Shown here: positions 1 through 7,520 of the stretch, one piece after another
Position numbering within the stretch: the stretch's first letter is position 1
Layout: every line of letters begins with the position of its first letter
Origin: JBAZOJ01 sp041648755
GTDB lineage: Bacteria; Planctomycetota; B143-G9
DNA: 12,910 nucleotides
Assembly: GCA_041648755.1 (NCBI GenBank)
Contig: JBAZOJ010000084.1
Coordinates: 1-12,910 of the forward strand
Direction: 5' to 3'
Translations under genes and position numbers: made by a program
The notes under the pieces: model-generated
What the model saw: the letters and a program-made list of their open reading frames with translations, nothing else
What the model was told of the DNA's origin: nothing
Database searches by the model: none

Positions 1-1
1 C

Positions 2-394
2 CAGATCATGATCATGAAGGCCGATGGAACTGACCTGAAGCCACTCACTCACTTTACGTCGGGACATTCACGTGAGCCGCGCATTGCACCAAACAACGTG
101 AATTTCTGCTTCCGCCGCGATGGCGACATCTATGAAGGGGATCTGAACACCGGAGAAACCAAGGTCATCTCGGACCCGCAGATCGAAGAGAAAAGCCCCT
201 ACTTCTCGCCCAACAGCAGGCACATCATCTACACCGCATACATTGACGGTAAGGAAATACTCGTCAGACAGGACAGGCTCACCGGCAAACGGTTCTTCTT
301 CCCCCCCATGGGAACATGCTGCCAGTATCCGCAATGGGTCGGGCGGCTATCCGTTCCGCCCAACGCAGAGAGAATAGTACCCGGCGCCAAGTAG
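2..394 (+). CDS. PD40/TolB-like beta-propeller protein, C-terminal fragment
   Basis: The 5' end lies outside the window; the frame is already open at base 2 (Gln-Ile-Met-Ile-Met...) and closes at TAG 392-394. The 130 visible residues look like PD40/WD40-like propeller blades of the TolB type. One blade strand reads IMKADGTDLKPLT. A later segment carries SPYFSPNSRHIIYTAY, the usual 'P.fSPDg..i.f' blade signature, and the fragment ends near a degenerate PQW. Such domains are usually periplasmic or secreted and bind proteins or cell-wall ligands; no enzymatic residue is visible here. The next gene is convergent, 56 bp away, so this gene is not part of the leftward cluster. The fold is well supported; the function of the whole protein cannot be told from this tail. 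Confidence 0.75.
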   Translation, partial: QIMIMKADGTDLKPLTHFTSGHSREPRIAPNNVNFCFRRDGDIYEGDLNTGETKVISDPQIEEKSPYFSPNSRHIIYTAYIDGKEILVRQDRLTGKRFFFPPMGTCCQYPQWVGRLSVPPNAERIVPGAK

Positions 395-450
395 CTGATC
401 GGCCTCATCCCGGACCTCACAACCCACACGTATTCCCACGGGCGAACCCA

Positions 451-3400
451 TCAAGCCGGGTTTTCCGGCTTTGCATCCTCCTTCTCCAGTATGGCGCTGC
501 CGAATCTGTGGTAAATGTACGACGCGCCAAGCAGAACCACCGCGAGCCCGAAGAAAGACAGGATTCTGAACAATCCCTCGAGAAACGAGAGATCGAACAG
601 GAATATCTTCAGGACGGCAATAGCCAGCACCGAGATTGCGAACAGGCGCAGCCACTTGCGTTCCAGCAGGAAACCCACAATCAGACAGACAACCGCATAG
701 ATCAGCCAGATACCGGAATACGACAGTCCGCGCGCATACTCGAGCGTAGTGCGGAGTTCTGTCGTGGCGCCTATCAGCGACGAGGCAAACAGATCCTTCG
801 CCTCGACTGTGAGGGCGAACAGCCCGATCAGAAGGCATACTAGAGAACAAAGATTCGTGGCAATCCGCCCTGCCCTTTGGGTCGAGACTGCACAAGCCAT
901 TCTGCGGCTGATAACCCACACGCTGACGATCAGCAACAGCATCAGGGCAAATCGCAGGTTAAGAATCGGAATGAAGTTGACCACCGGGAAGAACGCGTAG
1001 CCTTTGATCAAGCCGAGGGCAAGGGCCATCGATCCCACAATGCCTGAGGAAATCAGGTATGCCAGCAGTTTCCCACGGTCCCTTGCCCAAGCGAAAAGCA
1101 CTGCCAGCAGCGCCCAGACGATTGGCAGCGAAATATCCTCCAGGAACATATTGCCCCTCGGCCTCGGAAGCGATGCAAAGAAGTGCCTCGTCTCAAAAGA
1201 CGCGGCCAGGACTACCGCGCAGCAAGTGATGAAGCCCAGGGATTCGGAAATCCCAATCGACCATTTTTCGCTGCCGTGCTTCCGTGCGGTGTGGATTGTC
1301 ATCAGGCTCGCGGCCAGGAAACCTGAAAGGCCGAGGAGTCTTGTCAGGACGGCCGGGACGAACTCCAGACGCTCCCGTATTGTGTACGAGAACGCGACCG
1401 CCACAACCGAAACGATGACCACAGAGACTGTCAGCCCGAGGTCGAACGTCCGGCCGGTCCTCAAAAAGAGCGCGAGGAGGGCAATCGCGACAAGGCTGAA
1501 GGACAGCGGATAGAGGTAGACAGCGTAGTCCAGTGGGTGAACAATCCCAAACAGCCACAGCAAGTCCACGGTACTGAACGCAACCAGGAACAGTGATACA
1601 ACGACGGCGAGAAGGCTGTACATTTTGGCCAGAGCCTGCCAACCTGTCTCTGTCCGACGATACGACAGGAAAGACGAGCCGGCAAATGCAAGCAATGCGA
1701 CGATCCCGGCGGATTCCCGGGCGCACTTCATGACCGGGGCAGCATTGCGGCCGATCCACAAATCGCTGAAGGAGTAGTCGACACAGGCGATCGCAAATCC
1801 TATCAATGCAGCGACTGCCAGTTGAATGTCGGACTTCCGGTAAGCCAGAACGAACACTCCTGAAAGAGCGGAAACGACAAGAATCATCCAGGCAAAATTA
1901 ACCAGATCTTCCTCCCCAAAGGGGGTTGGCCACAAGGCCCTGAGTTCAATTGAGGTAGCGATCAAGATTACGGCGACGAAGGCGAACTTGAGCGCGGCTT
2001 TCAGCGAATCCGACTCGATCCAGACAACAGCCGCTTTGCGCATTGCTGACCAGCATGTCGCCAACATGAGGGCCCCGAACGCGGCTTCGCGCCAACACGG
2101 GAAAGCATGAGCATATGAGTACGCTTTGGAAGCCTCACCCGAAAAAGAGAAGCACTGGCCCAGGGGGGCAACAAAAGCCGCGAGCCCAAGGAAAGCCACC
2201 CAGCGTATGCCAAGGCGCTCTGCCGCCCAGACAAGCACAGCGAGGTCCAGCGACCACAAGGCCGTCCGCTCCCACCCGTCCGACATAAAGGCAATCGAGC
2301 AGAAGAAGCCCGCCGCGCCGGACAGCACAAACCGGGCTGGCCCCTCCCCCGCGGTACTGCGCCAGGGCTTGAGCGCCAGCACCGCGAGCCCGTAGCATCC
2401 GCCGACAATCGCCTGTGCGATTATCTTTCCGTTATCATCGGGTGCCCCAATACTGACGCCCGTAAAGAAGAACGCCACGTTGAGCCATCCGGCCACAAGC
2501 GAAGGATAGTCTGACGTTTCGGGATCGCGTACCTGCATGAAGTCCGAAATAAAGTAAGGTAGCCATATCGAGCCAGCGATAACGGGGGTCCAAAGCGGGT
2601 CGCGGGCCTCCCAGAAACTCGCAAGCCAAACGACATACCAGCCATAACTCCCAAGCAGAGAAAACAGCTTGAGGATGCGCCATTTCTTCCTGAAGGCTAT
2701 CATCAGCAACAGGGCGATGTTCAGGCAAGCGATGTAGCCGAATAACCCGGCGTCATTGCGGACACCTGTGTTGATCATCAGGGGCGTGGTAAAGCTGCCC
2801 AGCAGGCCGATTACGGCAACGGCCATCGAGTCGAACATCAGCGCGTGCGAGAACGCAACGGCTGTAATTACGATCATCAGGGCGAATGCGAGATTCGGTG
2901 AGAACAGATCGTAAAAAGCGAATGCGGAATACACCGACAAGTATAGAACGGCGATGCCGCCACCGACCATCCCCTGTGACAGCGCGGCGAAGTTCTTCCT
3001 GCGGAAAAACCACCCGGCGGCAATCATTGCTGCACCGGCCATCATCCCCAACGCAATCCTGAGTGCAGGGGATATCAACTGGTGCTCGTAAACATACTTC
3101 ATGAACAGGCCTGCAGCAACGATCACCGCGATGATGCCGACCCACACGAATACCCGCATTCCGATTACTGACTCGAAACTCTCGTGTTTCGCGGGAAGAG
3201 GACGCACAGGAACCCGCTTTTCAGCCGTTGCGGGAACCGTCTCGATAGGAGGAGCAACCGCCGGTTCGACGGCCGCCATGGGCTCGCCAACGGGAGAGAC
3301 AGGCATTGCCTCGTCTGCGGGAGTCTCGTCCGGGGGAGCGCTCTCCTGTGCCTCAAATATCGGTGTAGGTCGGAGTTCGGCTGGCAGTTTGGCGAAAAAC

Positions 3401-3723
3401 TCACCAAATGGTGCAGGCTCGGGGACAGGAGCGACCGTGGGTGGCCCCTCTGGGTTGGAAACAACATCCTCCGGGGCGGGTTCCGAAATCTCTATCTGAC
3501 TCCCGACGGGAGCGGACGGGTGTGCTTTTTCGCCTTCCTGTCTTGCTTCAAAACTGCGCGCTTCGCCAAGCTTGGTTCGGAGTTCGGCTAAGGCGATGGC
3601 AAGGTGTTTCTGCCGTTCCTTAACCTTTGAGATCTTAATGAAGAGGACAATGAACATGACCGGGTAACCAACAAGAATCAAGCCGCAAACCAGCACAGCC
3701 AGAAAAATCAGGAAACTTTCCAT
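451..3723 (-). CDS. DUF2339 family large polytopic membrane protein
   Basis: This 1090-residue inner-membrane protein is recognised as DUF2339. It opens with one membrane segment (about residues 4-30), then a charged, probably coiled-coil stretch (31-65). A Pro/Ala/Glu-rich linker (66-180) leads into the conserved entry motif VFVWVGIIAVIVAAGLFMKY. The ISPALRIALGMMAGAAMIAAGW motif follows, and then a long run of hydrophobic helices to about residue 1075. A charged tail ends the protein. The family's biochemical role is unknown; an envelope or transport function is only a guess. The ATG at 3723 has no Shine-Dalgarno sequence but sits 8 nt after a good -10 box, so it is probably the first gene of its own transcript, 103 bp after the nitroreductase gene. 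Read-through from the upstream cluster remains possible. The family call is firm, the function open. Confidence 0.9.
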   Translation of the reverse strand: MESFLIFLAVLVCGLILVGYPVMFIVLFIKISKVKERQKHLAIALAELRTKLGEARSFEARQEGEKAHPSAPVGSQIEISEPAPEDVVSNPEGPPTVAPVPEPAPFGEFFAKLPAELRPTPIFEAQESAPPDETPADEAMPVSPVGEPMAAVEPAVAPPIETVPATAEKRVPVRPLPAKHESFESVIGMRVFVWVGIIAVIVAAGLFMKYVYEHQLISPALRIALGMMAGAAMIAAGWFFRRKNFAALSQGMVGGGIAVLYLSVYSAFAFYDLFSPNLAFALMIVITAVAFSHALMFDSMAVAVIGLLGSFTTPLMINTGVRNDAGLFGYIACLNIALLLMIAFRKKWRILKLFSLLGSYGWYVVWLASFWEARDPLWTPVIAGSIWLPYFISDFMQVRDPETSDYPSLVAGWLNVAFFFTGVSIGAPDDNGKIIAQAIVGGCYGLAVLALKPWRSTAGEGPARFVLSGAAGFFCSIAFMSDGWERTALWSLDLAVLVWAAERLGIRWVAFLGLAAFVAPLGQCFSFSGEASKAYSYAHAFPCWREAAFGALMLATCWSAMRKAAVVWIESDSLKAALKFAFVAVILIATSIELRALWPTPFGEEDLVNFAWMILVVSALSGVFVLAYRKSDIQLAVAALIGFAIACVDYSFSDLWIGRNAAPVMKCARESAGIVALLAFAGSSFLSYRRTETGWQALAKMYSLLAVVVSLFLVAFSTVDLLWLFGIVHPLDYAVYLYPLSFSLVAIALLALFLRTGRTFDLGLTVSVVIVSVVAVAFSYTIRERLEFVPAVLTRLLGLSGFLAASLMTIHTARKHGSEKWSIGISESLGFITCCAVVLAASFETRHFFASLPRPRGNMFLEDISLPIVWALLAVLFAWARDRGKLLAYLISSGIVGSMALALGLIKGYAFFPVVNFIPILNLRFALMLLLIVSVWVISRRMACAVSTQRAGRIATNLCSLVCLLIGLFALTVEAKDLFASSLIGATTELRTTLEYARGLSYSGIWLIYAVVCLIVGFLLERKWLRLFAISVLAIAVLKIFLFDLSFLEGLFRILSFFGLAVVLLGASYIYHRFGSAILEKEDAKPENPA
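453..471. terminator. Stem-loop at the convergent gene junction, possible weak terminator
   Basis: AAGCCGG (453-459) and CCGGCTT (465-471) form a perfect 7-bp stem with a GTTTT loop. It lies over the last codons and stop (451-453) of the leftward DUF2339 gene and 58 bp past the stop of the rightward gene. On the + strand only a short T run (TTT) follows; on the - strand there is none. Termination for the rightward gene is plausible but weak. Confidence 0.35.
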
Positions 3724-3731
3724 GGATGCAG

Positions 3732-3759
3732 ATTCTACTTATTTTGCCCGCCCTGCCAA
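3732..3759 (-). promoter_or_regulatory. Sigma70-type promoter of the DUF2339 gene, probably leaderless
   Basis: On the - strand, TTGGCA (3759-3754) is separated by 16 bp from TAGAAT (3737-3732). The expected transcription start falls about at the ATG (3723), and the bases between carry no Shine-Dalgarno sequence. Confidence 0.6.
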
Positions 3760-3826
3760 TGGACTGCCGGTTCCGCTTGCGCTTTGTCTTCGGGATTGGC
3801 CTTCAACTAATGGGCAGCGACCACTT

Positions 3827-4435
3827 TCAGCGGCTGTACTTCTTTCCCCAGGCATTATGATGAGCAAAATCGTCGAGCGTCTTCCTTGGACGCATCGGGA
3901 TTCCGCCCGACGGATCCGGTGGAGCCGCCTTCTCCCCTTCCGGGTATCCGCACACTATCAGCGCCTCGAGTTTTGCCGGGCGCGGCAGGGCCAGAACCGG
4001 CCTGACCCGCTTCTCAGACGCCATCCCGATCCAGCAGGTGCCGATTCCTCTCGATGCTGCCGCAAGCACAAGATGCTCGCCAAATATCCCGATATCCAGC
4101 GGCGAAAAATCCATGTCAACCAGCGATGCTGCCTTGTGCAGCATTCCCCTCCTGCTGCAAATTGCCAACACAAGCGGCGCACCCGCGATGAAGTTGATGC
4201 CACCGGCCTTCTCGCCAACCTTTGATAGCCCGAAAGCCGTGCATTCGGCCAGCCGTGCGATGATCTCACGGTCGTCAACGACCACAACTTCCCAGGGCTG
4301 CATATTGCACGCCGAAGGCGCCAAGCGGCCGCATTCCAGGATGTAGGCAACATCCGCGGGCGAAATGGGCTCGGAAGAGTACTTCCGGATCGATCTTCGC
4401 GCGCGGCACAGGTCCAGAAACCAATCAGTCGTCAT
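3827..4435 (-). CDS. Nitroreductase family FMN-dependent oxidoreductase
   Basis: This is a 202-residue flavoprotein of the nitroreductase superfamily, using NAD(P)H to reduce nitro-aromatics, quinones or similar acceptors in the cytoplasm; the true substrate cannot be read from sequence. The FMN-phosphate motif CRARRSIRKY opens the protein, followed by the family block GRLAPSACNMQPWEVVVV. A second conserved part is LDIGIFGEHLVLAAASRGIGTCWIG, and the C-terminal region has VCGYPEG. The frame stays open further upstream, but family alignment and domain position favour the ATG at 4435. That start overlaps the end of the preceding endonuclease gene by 11 bp, so translation is probably coupled; its own Shine-Dalgarno sequence is poor. 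Length and motifs are complete. Confidence 0.9.
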   Translation of the reverse strand: MTTDWFLDLCRARRSIRKYSSEPISPADVAYILECGRLAPSACNMQPWEVVVVDDREIIARLAECTAFGLSKVGEKAGGINFIAGAPLVLAICSRRGMLHKAASLVDMDFSPLDIGIFGEHLVLAAASRGIGTCWIGMASEKRVRPVLALPRPAKLEALIVCGYPEGEKAAPPDPSGGIPMRPRKTLDDFAHHNAWGKKYSR

Positions 4436-5408
4436 CTTGTTCGTCCGTGTTGAAGGATGCCCAGACCGGGCGGTGGTCCGAGACTGCCGCTGAAGCCACC
4501 TCGTCCTTGTTGCCGAACATCTCCTCGTCAAACTTCACGACTTCCCAGTCGCCCGTGTATTCATAGCCGGTGTATTGCTTCTGCCAGATTATCTGATCAT
4601 AGATCGAGGAATCGAAGATGACCGTCTTGACCTTCATGACAAGAAAGCTGATCGTCGGTATCGAGCCCAGCGAGTGGAACCGGGGAGAATTCGGCTCTTC
4701 ATTGAAGTCCCCGGTCAGGATTACGTCATTTTCCTTCGGATCCTCAGCCTGTATGGCGTTGAACACATCGGCGATCGCATCGAGTTCCGCGAGCCTCTTC
4801 GGATCCTTCTTCCCGGAGCCATACAGAATATGCACGGTGATCAGGGTGAAATCGAAGTTGCCGCTTTGGAAACTGCAGTGATAGGGCTCGCGGATAAACC
4901 TGTCGCCGGGATCCGCAACCACGTCCGCCTTTCCATCGGGGCTCACGACCGCCGGGTCGTAGAAGAACGCGTAATGCTCCTTGTGGGTGGACGTGCCAAC
5001 AGCCGTGGAGAGCAGATATGCCCGCTCAAGCCCCTTGGCTGCCATCGTTTCCCGGCAACGGTCGAGCACGCGCATGTCCAGAACTTCCTGCATCGCGACC
5101 AGATCGAATCGGGCAAGGATTTCGCAGATTTTCGCGATATCCTCATCGCTGCGGGAGTTTGATGACAGCATCCGCAGGTTCCATGTCGCAAGGACCAGCT
5201 TCTTGTGTGCCTGGGCCTGGCCGGATTTGGGGGGAACGCTCCTGGCCGGACTCGCCGGGGAACGTGGCGCCGCGGATGGCGTCTTCGCGCCGTATAGCAA
5301 GTTGTTAACGAATTTGATGGGGTTGATGCTGACCAGTTCGTCGTTGAAGACCGCGATGAGAACCGTCGCGGCGATAACGGCAACGACGAGAATGATGAGG
5401 CGCTTCAA
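4425..5408 (-). CDS. Membrane-anchored endonuclease/exonuclease/phosphatase (EEP) family protein
   Basis: This 327-residue protein has an N-terminal hydrophobic segment (residues 3-20), a Pro/Ser/Ala linker (43-66) and a DNase I-like EEP domain. The metal and catalytic motifs are all visible: TWN with Asn77, QE with Glu108, VH with His193, GDFN (233-236) and SDHRP (310-314). The domain should hydrolyse phosphodiester bonds in DNA, RNA or another phosphoester, with the anchor placing it outside the membrane or in the periplasm. The start is TTG: the upstream HNH stop is in the same frame two codons earlier, and no other start precedes the anchor. Shine-Dalgarno candidates are AGGAGG, 11 nt upstream inside the last HNH codons, and AGGG, 4 nt upstream. 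Co-transcription with the HNH and nitroreductase genes is very likely. The substrate is unknown. Confidence 0.87.
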   Translation of the reverse strand: MKRLIILVVAVIAATVLIAVFNDELVSINPIKFVNNLLYGAKTPSAAPRSPASPARSVPPKSGQAQAHKKLVLATWNLRMLSSNSRSDEDIAKICEILARFDLVAMQEVLDMRVLDRCRETMAAKGLERAYLLSTAVGTSTHKEHYAFFYDPAVVSPDGKADVVADPGDRFIREPYHCSFQSGNFDFTLITVHILYGSGKKDPKRLAELDAIADVFNAIQAEDPKENDVILTGDFNEEPNSPRFHSLGSIPTISFLVMKVKTVIFDSSIYDQIIWQKQYTGYEYTGDWEVVKFDEEMFGNKDEVASAAVSDHRPVWASFNTDEQDDD

Positions 5409-5426
5409 GCTGCCCTATTCCTCCTC
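5409..5426 (-). promoter_or_regulatory. Ribosome-binding region for the TTG start of the EEP gene, inside the HNH gene end
   Basis: The run GAGGAGGAA on the - strand (5426-5418) encodes the final Glu residues of the HNH protein and also offers a strong Shine-Dalgarno core, 11 nt from the TTG at 5408. AGGG at 5416-5413 lies 4 nt from it. This arrangement decides the TTG start and suggests translational coupling. Confidence 0.6.
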
Positions 5427-6023
5427 GAGCACAACATTCCAATAGGCGTCGGAAATGAAGTGCTGCCACGAGCTGAGCACGCGCGAGGGCGAGACGTTAT
5501 ATATCGGAGACCACTTGGGAAAATCCGGCTTCCGCTTAAGCGACATGCCCGATTCCTCCGGGGTCCGGTTGGATTTGCGCGTATTGCAGGGGACGCACGC
5601 CAGGGCGCAGTTGTCCCAGTTCGACCTGCCTCCCCTTGACAAGGGAACAAGATGGTCGATGGTCAACTCGCGGGCCCCTGGTGTGGCCCCGCAATATTGG
5701 CAGGTGAACCGATCGCGAAGGAACAGCGCCCTGCGGGTGAAGGGGACTCGGTTCTTGGGCACGTTGTTGTAGCGCACCATCTTGACGACTTCGGGCGCCA
5801 CGAGCCTGATGCTCGGGCTGGACAGCGCGGGCATTTCGGAGTACTTGGACAAATCGGCCCAACTATGAAGATCGTGCAGGGAATAGTCCTTGGCGTCCAC
5901 CACCCGGGCGATATCGCGGCAGAGCCATATTATGGACTTCCGCACGGGTATGGTGAACACCGGCACCCACGACCTGTTGAGGACCAGCGTGGGTTGTTCA
6001 AGAAGCAATGCTCCACTGATCAT
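5415..6023 (-). CDS. HNH endonuclease
   Basis: This is a 202-residue cytoplasmic protein with a zinc-bound HNH (beta-beta-alpha metal) nuclease domain in the C-terminal half. The visible parts are C108-x2-C111 in FTCQYCG, the catalytic D123-H124 in TIDHLVPLSRGG, N138 in NWDNC, and C143-x2-C146 with N147 in ACVPCNTRK. The N-terminal 95 residues (starting LLLEQPTLVLNRSWVPV) match the usual front half of stand-alone bacterial HNH proteins of this size, which are widespread and mostly uncharacterised. No methylase or specificity subunit is nearby, so it is not an obvious restriction system. It heads the leftward cluster. ATG 6023 has no Shine-Dalgarno sequence and lies 8 nt from a -10 box. The same reading frame continues after its TAG into the EEP gene. 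Confidence 0.87.
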   Translation of the reverse strand: MISGALLLEQPTLVLNRSWVPVFTIPVRKSIIWLCRDIARVVDAKDYSLHDLHSWADLSKYSEMPALSSPSIRLVAPEVVKMVRYNNVPKNRVPFTRRALFLRDRFTCQYCGATPGARELTIDHLVPLSRGGRSNWDNCALACVPCNTRKSNRTPEESGMSLKRKPDFPKWSPIYNVSPSRVLSSWQHFISDAYWNVVLEEE

Positions 6024-6031
6024 AAGTGATT

Positions 6032-6059
6032 ATTGTAACGTTTTGCGTCCTGCGAGCAA
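6032..6059 (-). promoter_or_regulatory. Promoter of the HNH-EEP-nitroreductase cluster, probably leaderless
   Basis: On the - strand, TTGCTC (6059-6054) is followed after 16 bp by TACAAT (6037-6032), 8 nt before the ATG at 6023. The geometry matches the DUF2339 promoter. The rest of the 136-bp divergent gap (6024-6159) holds this promoter and the zinc-operon promoter and nothing else I can support. Confidence 0.5.
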
Positions 6060-6122
6060 GCGCTGACGATTTGAGGGGCTCGCAGCCCGAATACTCCGGG
6101 CAGATTCACGCGGCCGGGCAAC

Positions 6123-6143
6123 ATTTGCAAGTTATTTGCAAAT
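6123..6143 (+). promoter_or_regulatory. Candidate zinc-repressor (Zur-type) operator
   Basis: ATTTGCAA (6123-6130) is repeated as the perfect 10-bp palindrome ATTTGCAAAT (6134-6143). The two TTGCAA cores are 11 bp apart, one helical turn. The element covers the -35 box and most of the spacer of the promoter for the Fur-family gene, so a bound repressor would block RNA polymerase. The sequence is seen directly; Zur as its ligand is inferred from position. Confidence 0.6.
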
Positions 6144-6153
6144 ATGGTAGAAT
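6125..6153 (+). promoter_or_regulatory. Promoter of the zinc operon, probably leaderless
   Basis: TTGCAA (6125-6130), a 17-bp spacer and TAGAAT (6148-6153) form a good sigma70-type promoter. The ATG at 6160 begins where transcription should start, and the six bases between lack any Shine-Dalgarno sequence. Confidence 0.65.
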
Positions 6154-6159
6154 GACCGT

Positions 6160-6603
6160 ATGAAACCGGATGCAGAACTCCTGCTCAGGAAGCACCATCT
6201 TTACAGGACTGCGACGCGCGAGCGCATCCTGGGGCTGTTGTTGCGCCACCGCTCTCCGATGACCATCCGGGAGATCGCCGATGCACTCTCCTCCCCCGCC
6301 CCGGATCTCGCCACTGTTCACCGGACGATGCGGTCTTTTCTTGAGCATGGGATCGTCGTGGCCCTCACGATCGAGGATTCACGCAAGTTCATCCTCAACA
6401 CGGACGATTCGCACAGGCATCTTTCCTATTGCCTGAGTTGCGGCACCACTGAAGGGGTCAGGCAGGCAGGCTGCTCGCTCGAACGCGAGGGGGCATGCCT
6501 CGCGAAAGGCGGGTTCCACGCCATCGGTCATTCCGTGGTCTATTACGGTTACTGCGCGCACTGCGTAAAAGCCAACAAACATGCCTGCAAGGAGGTCCAA
6601 TGA
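6160..6603 (+). CDS. zur: Fur-family metalloregulator, probable zinc uptake repressor
   Basis: This is a 147-residue winged-helix repressor of the Fur family. The DNA-reading helix region ATVHRTMRSFLEHGIV (residues 51-66) matches the family pattern, with His in place of the usual Tyr of TVYR. The metal-binding half has SHRHLSYCLSC (His85, His87, Cys91, Cys94), His120 and His124, and a second pair Cys132/Cys135 in GYCAHC, which supplies the structural zinc site with Cys91/Cys94. Being first in an operon with znuA, znuC and znuB makes zinc the most likely signal: with zinc bound it would repress the operon through the paired TTGCAA element at its own promoter. A manganese or iron sensor is less likely. 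The ATG at 6160 is chosen because it gives a full-length domain directly after the promoter. The stop overlaps the znuA start. Confidence 0.87.
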   Translation: MKPDAELLLRKHHLYRTATRERILGLLLRHRSPMTIREIADALSSPAPDLATVHRTMRSFLEHGIVVALTIEDSRKFILNTDDSHRHLSYCLSCGTTEGVRQAGCSLEREGACLAKGGFHAIGHSVVYYGYCAHCVKANKHACKEVQ

Positions 6604-7520
6604 GATATCCGGTCGCAGGGGCGCTCGCTCTCGTCCTCCTGATCGCCCTGGCAGCGGCATTCTTCGCGGGTGCGGAGCAGACAACAAAGCCTCGCCAAGT
6701 GCTGTGTTCGTTCTGGTCCGAGTTCATCTTCGCGCAGAGCGTGGCACAGGGAGTCAGCGACATTCAACTTCAGTTGCTGATGCCGGTCGGCGGCGGATGC
6801 GACCACGGTTACTCGCTTACCCCGGCCGATCTGACGAAGATATCCGGTGCGGACCTGATCATCGCAAACGGCCAGTTGGAGAGCTTTCTGCCCCGGGTGC
6901 GCGAGGCATTCCCACACAAGGCCATCGTTACCACCGCGGATGCGGTTGTCCTGCTTCCCGATGAGTTCGCTGCTCACAACGACGGCGACGGCGAACACCA
7001 TGGAACGTACAACCCGCATACATGGCTCGGAATACTCAATGCCGTGGTGATGGTTGACAGAATCCGAATTGCGTTCGACCGCCTGCTTCCGGCTCATTCG
7101 CGCGAGTTCGCCGCAAACACCACGGCGTACCAGCAGCGGCTTCTGGCCCTTCGCGGCGAGTACCTCGCTGCCGCATCCGAATTCAAGAGCCGCAAAATCG
7201 TGACCTTCCACAACTCGTTCAGTTACCTCGCGCGCGAACTTGACCTCGATGTCATCGGCACCGTGATGGAAGTCCCCGGAATCGCCCCGACCGCCGCGGA
7301 AATCGAGGCCCTGGTCAGGAAAATCCGTGAATCCGGCGCAGTGGCGATATTCTCCGAGCCCGCTTTCCCTCCCCGCGTTGCCGAAATGCTCGCGGCGGAG
7401 TTGAAGATGAAGGTGCATTCCCTCGATACCGGCGGAAACACCGAGCCAACTCCTGCAGCATACGAGGAAATGATGCGCGCAAACCTGAAGGTTCTTGTCG
7501 AGGCACTGGGAGCCAGATGA
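6600..7520 (+). CDS. znuA: Zinc ABC transporter substrate-binding protein ZnuA
   Basis: This 306-residue exported metal-binding protein belongs to the ZnuA/TroA cluster (SBP_bac_9). A signal peptide with a hydrophobic core (about residues 5-23) leads to a mature start near Ala25; there is no lipobox Cys, so it is probably soluble in the periplasm. Likely metal ligands are His69 in GGCDHGYSL, His140 in NPHTWLG and His204 in TFHNSFSYL. A short His/Asp loop (126-134, His126, His133, His134) lies just before His140. The final acidic ligand is less obvious in the GGNTEPTPAAYEEMM region. The ATG at 6600 overlaps the repressor stop (ATGA) and has a strong AAGGAGGT at 6589-6596. A longer reading frame begins at 6495 but would lose the signal peptide position. 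It delivers zinc to ZnuB. Confidence 0.92.
   Translation: MRYPVAGALALVLLIALAAAFFAGAEQTTKPRQVLCSFWSEFIFAQSVAQGVSDIQLQLLMPVGGGCDHGYSLTPADLTKISGADLIIANGQLESFLPRVREAFPHKAIVTTADAVVLLPDEFAAHNDGDGEHHGTYNPHTWLGILNAVVMVDRIRIAFDRLLPAHSREFAANTTAYQQRLLALRGEYLAAASEFKSRKIVTFHNSFSYLARELDLDVIGTVMEVPGIAPTAAEIEALVRKIRESGAVAIFSEPAFPPRVAEMLAAELKMKVHSLDTGGNTEPTPAAYEEMMRANLKVLVEALGAR

Noticed and set aside
4425..6023. Restriction-modification or defence island reading of the HNH and EEP genes
   Set aside because: No methyltransferase, helicase, specificity subunit or sensor protein is present, and the EEP protein is membrane-anchored and probably faces outward.
6076..6088. GGGCT/AGCCC hairpin in the gap between the HNH and repressor genes
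   Set aside because: The 5-bp stem is short, both flanking genes point away from it, and there is no T run.
6549..7418. Leftward frame of 289 codons opposite znuA
   Set aside because: It has no recognisable domain and no ribosome site; znuA on the other strand has ligands, a signal peptide and a strong Shine-Dalgarno sequence.
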